From Lepisosteus oculatus (lineage: Eukaryota > Chordata > Actinopteri > Semionotiformes > Lepisosteidae): a stretch of DNA of 64,000 nt. Positions 11,380-22,667 of the stretch are shown one piece after another. Position 1 is the first letter of the stretch. Each line of letters opens with the position of its first letter. The translations under genes were made by a program, and so were the position numbers. The stretch lies in assembly GCF_040954835.1 (NCBI RefSeq), contig NC_090709.1:39908975-39972974 (forward strand), in the 5' to 3' direction. The notes beneath the pieces were generated by a model. It ran no database searches. It was not told the origin of the DNA and saw nothing but the letters and a program-made list of their open reading frames with translations.

Positions 11380-12060
11380 GACCACAGCCTGGACACAGAC
11401 AGACCCGGCTGCCCTGAGAGGACAGGCTCAGTGACCACAGACACTGGACACAGGCAGACCTGGCTGCCCAGAGAGGACAGGCTCAGTGACCACAGCCTGG
11501 ACACAGACAGACCCGGCTGCCCTGAGAGGACAGGCTCAGTGACCACAGACACTGGACACAGGCAGACCTGGCTCAGTGACCACAGACACTGGACACAGGC
11601 AGACCAAGCTGTCCAGAGAGGACAGGCTCAGTGACCGCAGCCTGGACACACACACTGGACACAGGCAGACCCGGCTGTCCAGAGAGGACAGGCTCAGTGA
11701 CAACAGACACTGGACACAGACACTGGACACAGGCAGACCTGGCTCTCCAGAGAGGACAGGCTCAGTGACCACAGACACTGGACACAGGCAGACCTGGCTG
11801 TCCAGAGAGGACAGGCTCAGTGATCACAGCCTGGACACAGACAGACCTGGCTGCCCAGAGAGGACAGGCTCAGTGACCACAGCCTGGACACACACACTGG
11901 ACACAGACAGACCTGGCTGTCCAGAGAGGACAGGCTCAGTGACCGCAGCCTGGACACAGACACTGGACACAGGCAGACCTAGCCTGAGAGGACAGCCTCA
12001 GTGACCACAGCCTGGACACACACAGTGGACACAGACAGTCCTAGCCTGAGAGGACAGGCT
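11380..12060 (+). repeat. Minisatellite built from a LINE ORF2 fragment
   Basis: About 12 units alternate CACTGGACACAGGCAGACCT or AGCCTGGACACAGACAGACC with GAGAGGACAGGCTCAGTGAC. A 37-nt stretch at 11781-11817 matches the LINE fragment at 14063-14027 (-) at all but one base. That LINE segment encodes RHRQTWLSGEDRL, just before the Cys/His knuckle, so the array is an expanded piece of LINE coding sequence. Confidence 0.85.
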
Positions 12061-12369
12061 GCTGTTGACTGGCCGTGCTGGGGAAGCCCCCTGGAAGGTG
12101 GGGCCGAGAGGGGGCCAGCTGTGGGTGGGTGAGAATGAGCTCATGCTCCACGCCGGGACGGTCTGAGTCACACCGTCATGTGAGAACTGTCCCCACCCAG
12201 GAGCCCCGGCGTGCTCTCTCTCTCTCTCGGTTCGCCTGACGTGACCTGTGAGCAGAACCAGACTGGCCAACACACACACACACACACACACACACGTCTC
12301 GTGATGCACACGCATGATGCTACGCGGACAGTCAGCGAGAGAAATCCGATTCCACCAGCAGGCTCGGCC
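12061..12369. other. Intergenic spacer with a CA microsatellite
   Basis: Single-copy sequence with a (CA)n tract at about 12271-12296. No gene evidence. Confidence 0.5.
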
Positions 12370-12770
12370 ACGGTGCGGCCCGGCTCTGTGTTTCCACCCC
12401 TCTGTCTCGCGCTGGAAGGGGTGTCTCTAAAGACCTCACTGTGACGCCGAGCGCCCCCACCTGCAGCGATTGAAGAACCACATTCCTGAGAGAGGCCGGC
12501 TCTGTGTTCTGGTCCCTCTGTCTCACACTGGAAGTGTCTCTAAAGACCTGACTGTGACGCCGAGCGCCCCCACCTGCAGCGATTGAAGAACCACATTCCT
12601 GAGAGAGGCCGGCTCTGTGTTTAAATCCCTCTGTCTCGCTCTGGAAGTGTCTCTAAAGACCTGACTGTGACACCAAGCGCCCCCACCTGCAGCGATTGAA
12701 GAACCACATTCCTGAGAGAGGCCGGCTCTGTGTTTAAATCCCTCTGTCTCGCTCTGGAAGGGCTTGACTC
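12370..12770 (+). repeat. 113-bp tandem repeat, about 3.5 units
   Basis: Units begin with GCCGGCTCTGTGT at about 12378, 12495, 12608 and 12721. They continue with CCCTCTGTCTCGCTCTGGAA, GTGTCTCTAAAGACCTGACT and GCAGCGATTGAAGAACCACA. Spacing is 113 bp for the last intervals. The origin is not recognised. Confidence 0.8.
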
Positions 12771-12889
12771 AAGTGCCGCAGGAGGGGCAGCGCTGTCACA
12801 GCAGGGACGATTACGACACACCGCTCCGGGGGTGTGGCCGCGGCCAGGGTCAGCGGGCGGAAAAGGTGACCGCAGGAGGGGACGGATAA

Positions 12890-13375
12890 GGATCTCCAGT
12901 CAGGACAGGAGGCTCTGCTGTACACAGAGGGGGGGTGGGGGACAGGCTGCCCAGCCCTGTGGTTGAAGCCGATACCCTGGCTTCTCTCCAGACACAGCTG
13001 GGTGAGCTTCTCCAGTCAGGACAGGAGGCTCTTCTGTACACAGAGGGGGGTGGGGGTGGGGAACAAGCTGCCCAGCCCTGTGGTTGAAGCCGATACCCTG
13101 GCTTCTCTCCAGACACAGCTGGGTGAGCTCCTCCAGTCAGGACAGGAGGCTCTGCTGTACACAGAGAGGGGTGGGAGAGGGGAACAAACCGATACCCTGG
13201 CTTCTCTCCAGACACAGCTGGGTGAGCTCCTGCAGTCAGGATAGGAGGCTCTTCTGTACACAGAGAGGGGTGGGAGAGGGGAACAAACCGATACCCTGGC
13301 TTCTCTCCAGACACAGCTGGGTGAGCTCCTGCAGTCAGGACAGGAGGCTCTTCTGTACACAGAGAGGGGTGTGTG
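12890..13375 (-). repeat. Inverted copies of the 121-bp satellite
   Basis: Four units of the satellite seen at 9105-10935, here on the opposite strand. The last two are shortened by loss of the segment between the GGGTGGGAGAGG-like part and GATACCCTGG. Together the two loci form a large inverted pair about 3 kb apart. Confidence 0.85.
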
Positions 13376-13580
13376 TGTGTGTGGGGAGTGGCCAGGGCTC
13401 TCCGTGCTGTGAGGGTGTGTCTGTCTCAGGCGTGCCGGCTCGCTGCGGGGCTGGGGTGGGGCCGTCTCCTTGTTCACTCACCGGTGCGCCCACCTGCCCC
13501 CCCCTGACAGCAGGCCTGCTGGCCGAGGACCTCTCTCTCTCTCTCTCCTTCTCTCTCTCTCTCCCTCCTCTTTCTCTCTC

Positions 13581-14075
13581 AATTCAATTCAATTCAAGGT
13601 GCTTTATTAGCATGACCGATGGGTACAATCAGTGTTGCCAAAGCAAATAAAAATAATAAAATTAACATAGAACAAAACAAAAAATAGAAGTAAAATAAAA
13701 TCTACAGACATGTTACAGACATTTACAACAAAGACATATTATATAATATCGACATATACTGTAGGCGGCTGGAGCATTATTGGGAGACGGACTCACTGTT
13801 CCTCAGGCTGTGACAGGAGATCACACACTGGGCTGCCAGATCAACTGAGTTCCCTCCTCCCTCTCCCAGTAGGATTGGGACCTGTTGTGGTTTTGGCAGG
13901 TGTGGGAACTCTGGGATTAGATTTCTGAATTTCGGGAAGAACGTTTCTCTAATCCCAGAGTATCTGTCACAGTGCAGTAGGAAGTGCACCTCTGTCTCTA
14001 TTTCTCCCTGCTGGCAGTGGGAGCACAGCCTGTCCTCTCCGGACAGCCAGGTCTGCCTGTGTCGCCCAGTTTCTC
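13581..14075 (-). mobile_element. LINE 3' end: ORF2 C-terminus plus 3' UTR
   Basis: Read on the minus strand, the segment encodes TGRHRQTWLSGEDRL, then a C-x2-C...H...C knuckle (CSHCQQGEIETEVHFLLHC). It continues with RYSGIRETFFPKF and ends [13 protein letters not shown]. An AT-rich 3' UTR and an AATTC-repeat tail at 13581 follow. This is the usual C-terminal end of fish non-LTR retrotransposon polymerases. It is 5'-truncated and cannot move by itself. Tail-only copies lie at 19277, 19513 and 24683. Confidence 0.85.
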
Positions 14076-14204
14076 TCCTTCTCTCTCTCTCTCTCGCTCT
14101 CTCTCTCTCTCCCTCCTCTTTCCCGGCTCGCTGGCGGGATCACACACTGGGAGCGGGTCTGGGAAGAGAGACCACATCCCTCTGGGTACTGCACCGGAGT
14201 ATCA

Positions 14205-15785
14205 CGAGGGTAGAAGCACAGTACAGTGCAGTACAGCCCAGTGTGATCAGGGTAAAAGCACAGTACAGCGCAGTAGAGCCCAGTGAGATCAGGGTAAAAA
14301 CACAGTACAGCGCAGTTACGCCCAGTGAGATCAGGGTAAAAGCACAGTACAGCGCAGTAGAGCCCAGTGAGATCAGGGTCAAAACACAGTACAGCGCAGT
14401 AGAGCCCAGTGAGATCAGGGTAAAAACACAGTACAGCGCAGTTACGCCCAGTGAGATCAGGGTAAAAGCACAGTACAGCGCAGTAGAGCCCAGTGAGATC
14501 AGGGTCAAAACACAGTACAGCGCAGTAGAGCCCAGTGAGATCAGGGTAAAAACACAGTACAACGCAGTTATGCCCAGTGAGATCAGGTAAAAGCACAGTA
14601 CAGTGCAGTAGAGCCCAGTGAGATCAGGGTAAAAGCACAGTACAGCGCACTACAGCCCAGTGAGATCAGGGTAAAAGCACAGTACAGTGCACTACAGCCC
14701 AGTGAGATCGGGGTAAAAGCACAGTACAGCGCAGTAGAGCCCAGTGAGATCAGGGTCAAAACACAGTACAGCGCAGTAGAGCCCAGTGAGATCAGGTAAA
14801 AGCACAGTACAGCGCAGTAGAGCCCAGTGAGATCAGGGTAAAAGCACAGTATAGCGCAGTAATGCCCAGTGAGATCAGGGTAAAAACACAGTAGAGCACA
14901 GTTACGCCCAGTGAGATCAGGGTAAAAGCACAGTACAGCGCAGTAGAGCCCAGTGAGATCAGGGTAAAAGCACAGTACAGCGCAGTTACGCCCAGTGAGA
15001 TCAGGGTAAAAGCACAGTACAGTGCAGTAGAGCCCAGTGAGATCGGGGTAAAAGCACAGTACAGCGCAGTAGAGCCCAGTGAGATCAGGGTAAAAGCATA
15101 GTATAGCCCAGTAATGCCCAGTGAGATCAGGGTAAAAACACAGTAGAGCACAGTTACGCCCAGTGAGATCAGGGTAAAAGCACAGCACAGTACAGTGCAG
15201 TAACGCCGTGAGATCAGGGTAAAAACACAGTACAATGCAGTTATGCCCAGTGAGATCAGGTAAAAGCACAGTACAGTGCAGTAGAGCCCAGTGAGATTGG
15301 GGTAAAAGCACAGTACAGCGCAGTAGAGCCCAGTGAGATCAGGGTAAAAGCATAGTATAGCACAGTAATGCCCAGTGAGATCAGGGTAAAAACACAGTAG
15401 AGCACAGTTACGCCCAGTGAGATCAGGGTAAAAGCACAGTACAGTGCAGTAACGCCCAGTGAGATCAGGGTAAAAACACAGTACAACGCAGTTATGCCCA
15501 GTGAGATCAGGTAAAAGCACAGTACAGTGCAGTAGAGCCCAGTGAGATCGGGGTAAAAGCACAGTACAGCGCAGTAGAGCCCAGTGAGATCAGGGTAAAA
15601 GCATAGTATAGCCCAGTAATGCCCAGTGAGATCAGGGTAAAAACACAGTAGAGCACAGTTACGCCCAGTGAGATCAGGGTAAAAGCACAGTACAGTACAG
15701 TGCAGTAACGCCGTGAGATCAGGATAAAAACACAGTAGAGCACAGTTACGCCCAGTGAGATCAGGGTAAAAACACAGTCACGATG
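14205..15785 (+). repeat. 42-bp minisatellite (CAGTACAGCGCAGTAGAGCC unit)
   Basis: About 37 units of CAGTACAGCGCAGTAGAGCC, CAGTGAGATCAGGG and TAAAAGCA. A few units lose 1-6 bp. Open frames on both strands follow from the period being divisible by three. Aligned at ACAGCGC, the unit matches the large 42-bp array at 27781-35520 at 28 of 42 positions without gaps. Confidence 0.92.
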
Positions 15786-15822
15786 CGGTGAGTGACCCTC
15801 TCTCTCCCTGACCACACTGACA

Positions 15823-15824
<2 letters not shown>

Positions 15825-15884
<60 letters not shown>
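15825..15884 (+). repeat. (CT)n microsatellite
   Basis: A long pure CT dinucleotide run upstream of the first Ly6 gene's promoter. A purine-pyrimidine tract of this kind can be length-polymorphic. Confidence 0.9.
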
Positions 15885-15886
<2 letters not shown>

Positions 15887-16070
15887 CTCTCCCACATCAG
15901 CACAACATTTTTTTTACCCTCATGGGGAAAAACAACAACCGTCCTCCCCGTTTTTCGCCTCCTCCCTGCACCCCGCCGCTCTCCGCTCACCTGTCGACAG
16001 GTGTGGACCCCGGGGGGGGGGTGGGGGTGGTGGACCGCGTGCACAGCCAGCCGGCTCCCCCTAGGCGGCG

Positions 16071-16145
16071 ATTGGCTGGCGGGAGCGCGCACGGGCGGGC
16101 GGGTAGGCGCTATAAGAGGGCGAGGTGGGAGGGCGAGGTGTTTTC
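16071..16145 (+). promoter_or_regulatory. Core promoter of the first Ly6-like gene
   Basis: Within a GC-rich stretch are an inverted CCAAT box (ATTGG, 16071-16075), overlapping GC boxes (GGGCGGGCGGG, about 16093-16103) and a TATA-like TATAAG at 16111-16116. Spacing predicts transcription start near 16140 and a 5' UTR of about 160 nt before the ATG at 16300. Confidence 0.6.
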
Positions 16146-16299
16146 GAGTTGTTTTGGTCGAGCTCCTCTCTCGTCCTGCGCTGTCGAATTTTTTTTTCCC
16201 TCCCACCTCCCAGCCTTTTCTTTCTCTCTCTCTCGCCGTGTCGGGATCGGGCGCCTGTGCCGAGTTGAACCCGGGTGTCGTGTCTCCCCTCCTCCGACC

Positions 16300-19200
16300 A
16301 TGAACAAGGTGGTGTTCGCCGTGTCCGCAGTGGTCCTGCTCTTCGGTGTCGGTGAGTGCGGGTCTGCTCCGTGTTCGTGGGGTGGGTTGTGGTGGTGGTG
16401 GTGGTGGTGGTGGTGTTGTTGAGGGAGGGGAACCGGCTCGCCGGTCCGGTCTGTGTCTCTGTGTGTGTCTCTGTGTGTGTCTCTGTGTGTGTCTGTGCCC
16501 TGCCGTGTAGCGGGACAGGCGGTGAGGTATTTTCCCTGCTCTTCCAGAGAGGTCTGTGCGCTCCTGGTGAGCCCTTTTTAAAAAAAAAAAACGACAACTC
16601 CGTGCGGAGTTGGCGGGTCCCTTGTGTGAACGGGCTGTCCGGACTCTTCCCGGCTCTCGGGGGTGTTTTTTTTTTTTTCCCCTTTTGGGGTGTGTTAAAG
16701 AGTCCCGCTGGGGTGAGAACGGGGCTGTGGTTGTGTGCGCGTGTGTCTCCGGACAGGAGAAATCTGGGGGCGCTGAAACGAACGAGAGGGGTTCTTCCTG
16801 GGCCGGGGAGAAGCGACGTTTCGGCTACGGGGGGGTGTTCAGGCGTGGAAGGAGGCGCCACAGCCGATAGGTGGTGTGGGGAGTCCTCCCCCTCTTTCCC
16901 TCCAGGCTGGGTGGGGAGGGAAGACAGCCGTCCTCGCTCCAGTCCGGTCCGTCCCGGTCCGCGACGCGTGTCGACGTCTTGCCCGGGGGGACCTGCACGG
17001 CTCCCTCGGTCTCGCTCGGCGAGGGCTCTGGAGCCGGACTCCCGGTCTGTAGCCTCACGCCGCCGGCCCGGCCCGCTATGTAACGGCATGGAGGAGGAGG
17101 AGGAGGAGAGAGAGGGAGAACTCGCCCGACGGGTTTACAGCTGCTTGCCGGTGCCTGTCGATCTGAGCTCGGGTGGGGCTGTGGTGGAGGAGGAGGAGGA
17201 GGGTGGACGACTACTAGTTCAGCTTTAAAAAGCTGTGGAGCTTTTTATCGATCCGTCCCGGAGAGCTGTGGGGGGTGGGATCCCCGGTTCTGGACGCTCC
17301 TGGGAGACCCCCCACCCTCAGACCCGAGCGAGCAGCCCCTCCCCCCGGCGTGCAGGAGGAGGGTGGGCGCGCTGTGCCTTTATTTTTAGGCGAGATCCTG
17401 GCGATCGATCGATCTCCCGGTCCGCTCCGAGGAGAGGCGGATCAGGGCTGGGGTCCGGGAAGTGTTGGCGTGGGGGTGTCATTGGGAGCAGGGCCCCCGC
17501 TAGGAGGGGGTCTGAGGTTAAGGATGGCTGGGAGAGGCGGGGTCCGTGTCTCTCTCTCCCTCTGGGTGAGGGGGGGGCAGCACGGAGACCCCCCCCCCCC
17601 CAAAGCCTGACGCCCACGCAGTCGGGCTCGGCTCACCTGCACTGGGGCTAGGGGCTCGCTCGCTCTCGAGGCGTGAAAACGCACCCCCTAGCACGCGAGT
17701 GGGGGCCAGCGGGCCGGCCCCACGGCGGTGTCCTCGAACGGCGTTTTGGGCGTCGGCTGTTAGCTCCTCTAGGAGATCAAGAGGTTCCGTGCTTCCGTGC
17801 AGCTTGTTCCCCACCCCCACCCCTCTCTGTGTACAGCAGAGCCTCCTGTCCTGACTGGAGGAGCTCACCCAGCTGTGTCTGGAGAGAAGCCAGGGTATCG
17901 GCTTCAACCACAGGGCTGGGCGGCCTGTTCCCCACCCCCACCCCGCTCTGTGTACAGGAAGGCCACTTGTTCTTGGTTTCTCATGCTTGTCGCTCGGCCA
18001 CTCTTACCTGATGGAGTGAGCTGGCTGGTGCTGCACTGACATGGACTGCCCTCTTCCTCCTTCTCTTCCTCTCGCCAGGAATGTGGTGTCCTGGACTGTG
18101 TGGGCTACAGGGAGGGATGAGAATAAGAGAGGTTTTTTTTTTTTTTGTCCCAGTTCGGGGGATGTAGAGTGTGTGTGTGTCGCTGATGTTGAAACGTGTG
18201 AATTCCTCTTTAATGTGCTGTGCTTGGCAACGCCAATGAAAACGAGCTCGGGGGGGGGGCGGGTGTTTTGCCATTCGGCCCCTTGTGTCGGGGTGGAGGG
18301 TTGTCTTCGGCTTTTTTAGTCAGGTGCCCTGAACTGGGGGGATGTCGCCCCAGCGACTGGGGTCGGCGGGGCTCTGGAGGTGGTTTGTGAAATGCCTGTC
18401 TCTCTCTCTCTCTCTCTCTCCCTGGGGCTTGGTATCCAAATCCTCCCCATTTGCGTTCGCCTCCGTTGTTTCTCACAGTGAGGCCGGCAGTCAGGTTGGG
18501 TTCAGATGAAGAACTCCCTCTTCCCTCCCTCCCTCTGGGGGCTGTGCCTCTTCTGCGGTGTGAGGGCTCCCTCTGGTGGCTGAGCCTCTTCTGCGGTGTG
18601 AGGGCTCCCTCTGGTGGCTGAGCCTCTTCTGCGGTGTGAGGGCTCCCTCTGGTGGCTGAGCCTCTTCTGCGGTGTGAGGGCTCCCTCTGGTGGCTGAGCC
18701 TCTTCTGCGGTGTGAGGGCTCCCTCTGGTGGCTGAGCCTCTTCTGCGGTGTGAGGGCTCCCTCTGGTGGCGGAGGGAGGTATTGCCTCCTCCTCCTTCCC
18801 TGGTGAACAGGAGGGTGGGGTGCGAAGGCTCGGGGATCCTTGCAGATGGGAGCGGAGCGCGAGCTCGGCTCCTTCCTGCTTGCGGGAACAGCCTGGGGAG
18901 AGGGAGGTGCTTTGCCTGAAAGGTGCTTGGGGTGTTTTTTGTTTTTTTTGGGGAAAAAAAAAAACATGTTGCCACCCAGGTTAAAAGGTCTTTTAAAACC
19001 GGTCGGCGAGGAATGTTCCCCATGAGTGTGGCCGGGCGGAGGCAAGCCTGTTTCTCCTGCTCCTCGGTGTGCGTGTGTGCGTGTGACTTGCAGTGTGGAC
19101 AGGGCTGGCCCACTACCTTTTTTTTTTTAAAGTCACCCATTGGGCTGGGTTTGTGCTTGACGGCTCTCCCATGAGCCTCTGCTTTATCTTGCTTTATCTT

Positions 19201-20852
19201 GCTTCTGATCGGTGGGGGGGAGCAGCTGAGAACGAGCCGAACCGGCCGAACCGGCTGGGTGGCATTTCTCTCTCTCAATTCAATTCAATTCAAGGTGCTT
19301 TATTAGCATGACCGATGGGTACAATCAGTGTTGCCAAAGCAAATAAAATTAACATAGAACAAAACAAAAAATAGAAGTAAAATAAAATCTACAGACATTT
19401 ACAACAAAGACATATTATAAAATATTGACATATACTGTAGGCAGCTGGAGCATTATTGGGAAACGGACTCACTGTTCCTCAGGCTGTGACCGGAGATCTC
19501 TCTCTCTCTCTCCAATTCAAGGTGCTTTATTAGCATGACCGATAGGTACAATTGGTGTTGCCACAGCAAATAAAAATAATAAAATTAACATGGAACAAAA
19601 AATAAAATAAAATCTACAGACATTTACAATAAAGATGTACAATAACATTTACAATAAAGATGTATTGTATAATATTGACATATACTGTAGGCAGCTGGAG
19701 CATTATTGGGAGACGGACTCACTGTTCCCCAGGCTGTGACAGGAGATCTCTCTCTCTCTCTCTGGCACACCGGGTGGGAGAGCCGGGGTACAGCTGGGGG
19801 TTGAAGTTGGTGGCCCTTTTTTTTTTTTTTTTTTTTAAGGTGCCTACCGGAGGCAGATGGTAGTGGGGTCCTGGTACTATCTCTGGAGGCCCTGCTGTTC
19901 TTTCTGTTCTGCCCCAGAGCCCGGGTGCGGACCAGTCGGTCAGACTGGGCTGGGCTGGGGGGGACAAACGCGCAGCGTGTTTTGGGGACCCTGTTATTAA
20001 AGACTCCCCCCCCAAAAAAATGAAGGAAAAAGCTTAGACAGTTGTGATGTGGTAAATGCAGATGAAGTCTGTTTTGTTTTTTTGGCCTCTGTACCCCCAC
20101 TCTCGGTGCAGGTTGGATCCTTGGAGGAGGGGGAGACCTGGGGTACCCCAGTGTGTGTGTGTGTGTCTCAAGCCTGCTGCTTGAGGGATGGGGAGCCTCA
20201 GACCACCCCCCCCCCCCCTCCAGGGAGGTGATGGCTGCTGTGTTCAGTCGTCCTGTGGGACTGATGGAGTGCTCAGTGCCTCACCCTGCTGTGTGTGTGT
20301 CTACTCTTTCCACAGGGGAGGCCCTGAGGTGCTACAAGTGCGACGTGGGCTTCTGGAACCTGTGTGTGACGTCGATCATCAACTGTACAGGGTCCACTGA
20401 CCAGTGCTTCAGTGGGATTGGGAAAGCAGGTGAGATTAATCTGTGTCTCTGTCTGCACTGTTCATGTACTGGAGTGTCCAGTCAGTGTGTGTGTATGAAC
20501 CCCTCTCTCTCTCAGTGCAGTGTTCATGTACTGGAGTGTCCAGTCAGTGTGTGTGTATGAACCCCTCTCTCTCAATGCAGTGTTCATGTACTGGAGTGTC
20601 CAGTCAGGGTGTCTGTGTGAACCCCTCTCTCTCTCCTCTCTAGCTGGGTTTGTGGATATCAACCAGAAGGGCTGTCTCCCCGGCGCCAGTTGCAACCTGG
20701 TCTCCAACGTGACCTTCGCCGGCACCAGCCTCTACACCATGAACAAGACCTGCTGCGCCACCGACCTGTGCAACGGCGCCGGCGCGCCCGGGCTCTCGGC
20801 GCTGTCCGCGGTCGCCGTGGCGACGGCCTGGCTGGCCGCGGGCCTGGTCTGA
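16300..20852 (+). CDS. Ly6/uPAR-domain GPI-anchored protein, copy 1
   Basis: Three exons: 16300-16351, 20316-20429 and 20644-20852 (TGA), coding 124 aa. A signal peptide (MNKVVFAVSAVVLLFGVG) leads into a three-finger LU domain starting LRCYKCDVGFWNLC. The domain has ten cysteines and ends CCATDLCN. N-glycosylation motifs are NCT, NVT and NKT. The hydrophobic tail (LSALSAVAVATAWLAAGLV) after NGAGAPG fits GPI attachment. Such proteins sit on the outer cell surface; the ligand is unknown. The position beside csnk2b matches mammalian LY6G5B/LY6G5C, but orthology is unproven. The 52-nt first exon and phases match copy 2, suggesting tandem duplication. Intron 1 is about 4 kb. Confidence 0.9.
16352..17799. 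other. First part of Ly6 copy 1 intron 1, largely single copy
   Basis: GC-rich single-copy sequence with short poly(A)/poly(T), GGT and GGA runs. No further exon could be supported. Confidence 0.5.
17800..17965 (+). repeat. About 1.3 units of the 121-bp satellite in Ly6 copy 1 intron
   Basis: One full and one partial copy of the unit described at 9105-10935, + strand. It may be a seed or a remnant of an array. Confidence 0.85.
18540..18775 (+). repeat. 41-bp minisatellite in Ly6 copy 1 intron
   Basis: Six near-perfect units of CTCTTCTGCGGTGTGAGGGC, TCCCTCTGGTGGC and TGAGC. The purity suggests recent expansion. Confidence 0.9.
19277..19748 (-). mobile_element. Two tandem LINE 3' UTR tails
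   Basis: Two truncated copies (19277-19497 and 19513-19748) of the LINE 3' end described at 13581. Each starts with AATTC repeats and GGTGCTTTATTAGCATGACC. Each ends at the same GGAGCATTATTGGGA and CTGTTCC part and runs into a CT tract. Only 3' UTR is present. Confidence 0.85.
20455..20640 (+). repeat. 62-bp family array in Ly6 copy 1 intron 2
   Basis: Three units fill the 214-bp intron. The last unit's ATGAACCCC and CT tract become the functional polypyrimidine tract and acceptor of exon 3 (20643/20644). Orientation is sense to the gene. Confidence 0.92.
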
Positions 20853-21655
20853 GCGGAGCCGCGGGGGTGGTCGGCGGGGGCGGTGGTGGTGGTGGTGCTG
20901 CTGATGATGATGAGGGAGGTCATCCTGCGGTCCCCCTGCCTTTCCAGCTCGAACCCCAGTCCGCAGCCGAGCCGGGATGGTGGGGTGAGGGGTGAGGGGT
21001 GACCCCTGGGGTCTGGCCCCCTGGGTAGGTGGGTAGGTGGGGTGGGGGGTGGTAACTTTGATGGGGGAGGTGAGCCGCCATGCTTGCGCTCGACCCGAGC
21101 GCTTAACCCCCCCGCACCCCGGCACCTGTGGCGGGGGGGGGTACCCCCAGCGGCTGCTCCCTAACCCCTGGGGGTGGGGTTTGACTGGGGGTTCAGGGCT
21201 GGAGAGGTGAAAGCTTGGGGGGTTCAGGACAGGGGTGTAGGCCCTGGAGGGGCAGCAGGGGGTGGGTGTTTGGCCTAGGCAGGGACACCTCTCTCTCTCT
21301 CTCTCTTCCTCCCCTTGCGAACTGCACCCCCAGACTCCCTCCTCCTCCTCGCAGGGTGACCGCCCTCTCTGGGCTGGGGCCCTCGAACCCGTCCCCCCCG
21401 GGGGGTGGCCCGTGTGCCCCGACTCCCGCGCTCCTCCAGGTGTACCCGACGTGAGGTTCTGGCCGGTTCCGCCTGTGGCCGGACGGATCTGTACGATGGT
21501 GGGGGTGATGGTGGGGGCTCGGTTTGGCTTTTAATGACTTTGTTCTTATTGGGGCTCATACTGTAATTAATTATCCTGTTTTGTTGTTGTTTTTGGGGGG
21601 GGGGGGCTGATGTGGAAGTTCTCCCTCATGCGGGTGTGATGTGGCCTTGAATAAA
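20853..21655 (+). other. 3' UTR of Ly6 copy 1 with poly(A) signal
   Basis: G/C-rich 3' UTR with GGTGG runs. AATAAA at 21650-21655 (CTTGAATAAAG) is the first canonical signal after the stop, so the transcript probably ends near 21670. Confidence 0.7.
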
Positions 21656-21669
21656 GTTTTTTAAACACA

Positions 21670-22667
21670 CCCTGCCCCAGGCTCGCTGGCTGGTTTTGTT
21701 TGTTTTTTTTTTTTCCTCTTCCTCCTGCTTCTCCTTTCTGGCGGCACGGGGCCGATGGGAGGTGGGGAGGCCGGCCGGTTCGGGGAAGGGGAAGGGGCCG
21801 GGTCCATGCCGGGAAGGAGGGTCGGGAGGCCTCTTCCGGGGGTTCGGAGCGACGTTCCACACCGCATTCCTGCGGCGGTTTCGTCAGGGTTCAGCTCGGG
21901 CGTCCGCTGGTTTTGGTACTGGCCCTGGGCTGCGGAAGTTCCTCGTTTTGCACATTTTTTTGGTTTTAAAAAAAAAAATGCTGAACATCCGCGTGCAGGA
22001 CGAGTTAAACTGCTTGGGGTGGGGGGGGTGGGGTTTCATTCCTGTGTTGCTCGACTGCTGGGCTTTTCCACCCCCAGGTTCTTGGGGCGCTGACTGTTAA
22101 TTCCTCGGGCTGGGGTCCGGGAGGGCTCCCGAAGAATAAACGAGTTCCACGTCGGACCCTCGGAGCGACAGGAGGCGTCCCCTTCGTCGTGGGGGGGGGT
22201 GGGTGTAGTTTCCGGGAAGAGATGGCAGCTCTCTCTCTCTCTCTCTCTGCACGCGGAAGTTGGGGGCCGGGCGAGGGTCCGGAAGCAGAGCGCTTTGGGG
22301 GGGTGTGCTGAGGGTAGCCCCCTCCCCTCTCCACGACGTGGCCAGTGGCCCTGCTGGAGCTGGGCTCGGGCCCCCCCCTGTTTGTCTGCCAGCCCCCCCC
22401 GCCCCGGTCTCTGATGTCACCAGAGTGGAAGCAAACAGGATCGAAACCAGCCGGACCGGTTCGGTGGGGGGGTGTGTGTGTGTGTGTGTGGGGGGGGGCT
22501 CAAGCCCTGAGCACAAATAGGCCCCCGCTTCCTCCCCAGCTCCCGTGTGAGTCCAGAGCCCCGTGCGCCCGGTCCTGCCCGTCTCGTCTCCTCTCGTCTC
22601 TCGCCGACACCGTCCCAGCCCCGGCCCGACTCGTCCCTGGTGGGCTGCCCCCCCGACTCCAGTGAAG
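21670..22667. other. Spacer and upstream region of Ly6 copy 2
   Basis: No gene is seen. It holds short homopolymer runs, a GT tract at about 22472-22490 and a weak TATA-like ACAAATAGG near 22513. The promoter of copy 2 should lie within the last few hundred bases, but no clear core motif was found. Confidence 0.4.

Noticed and set aside
18491-19278. Two long minus-strand frames (184 and 258 codons)
   Set aside because: They cover the 41-bp minisatellite and homopolymer tracts in the Ly6 copy 1 intron; no recognisable domain.
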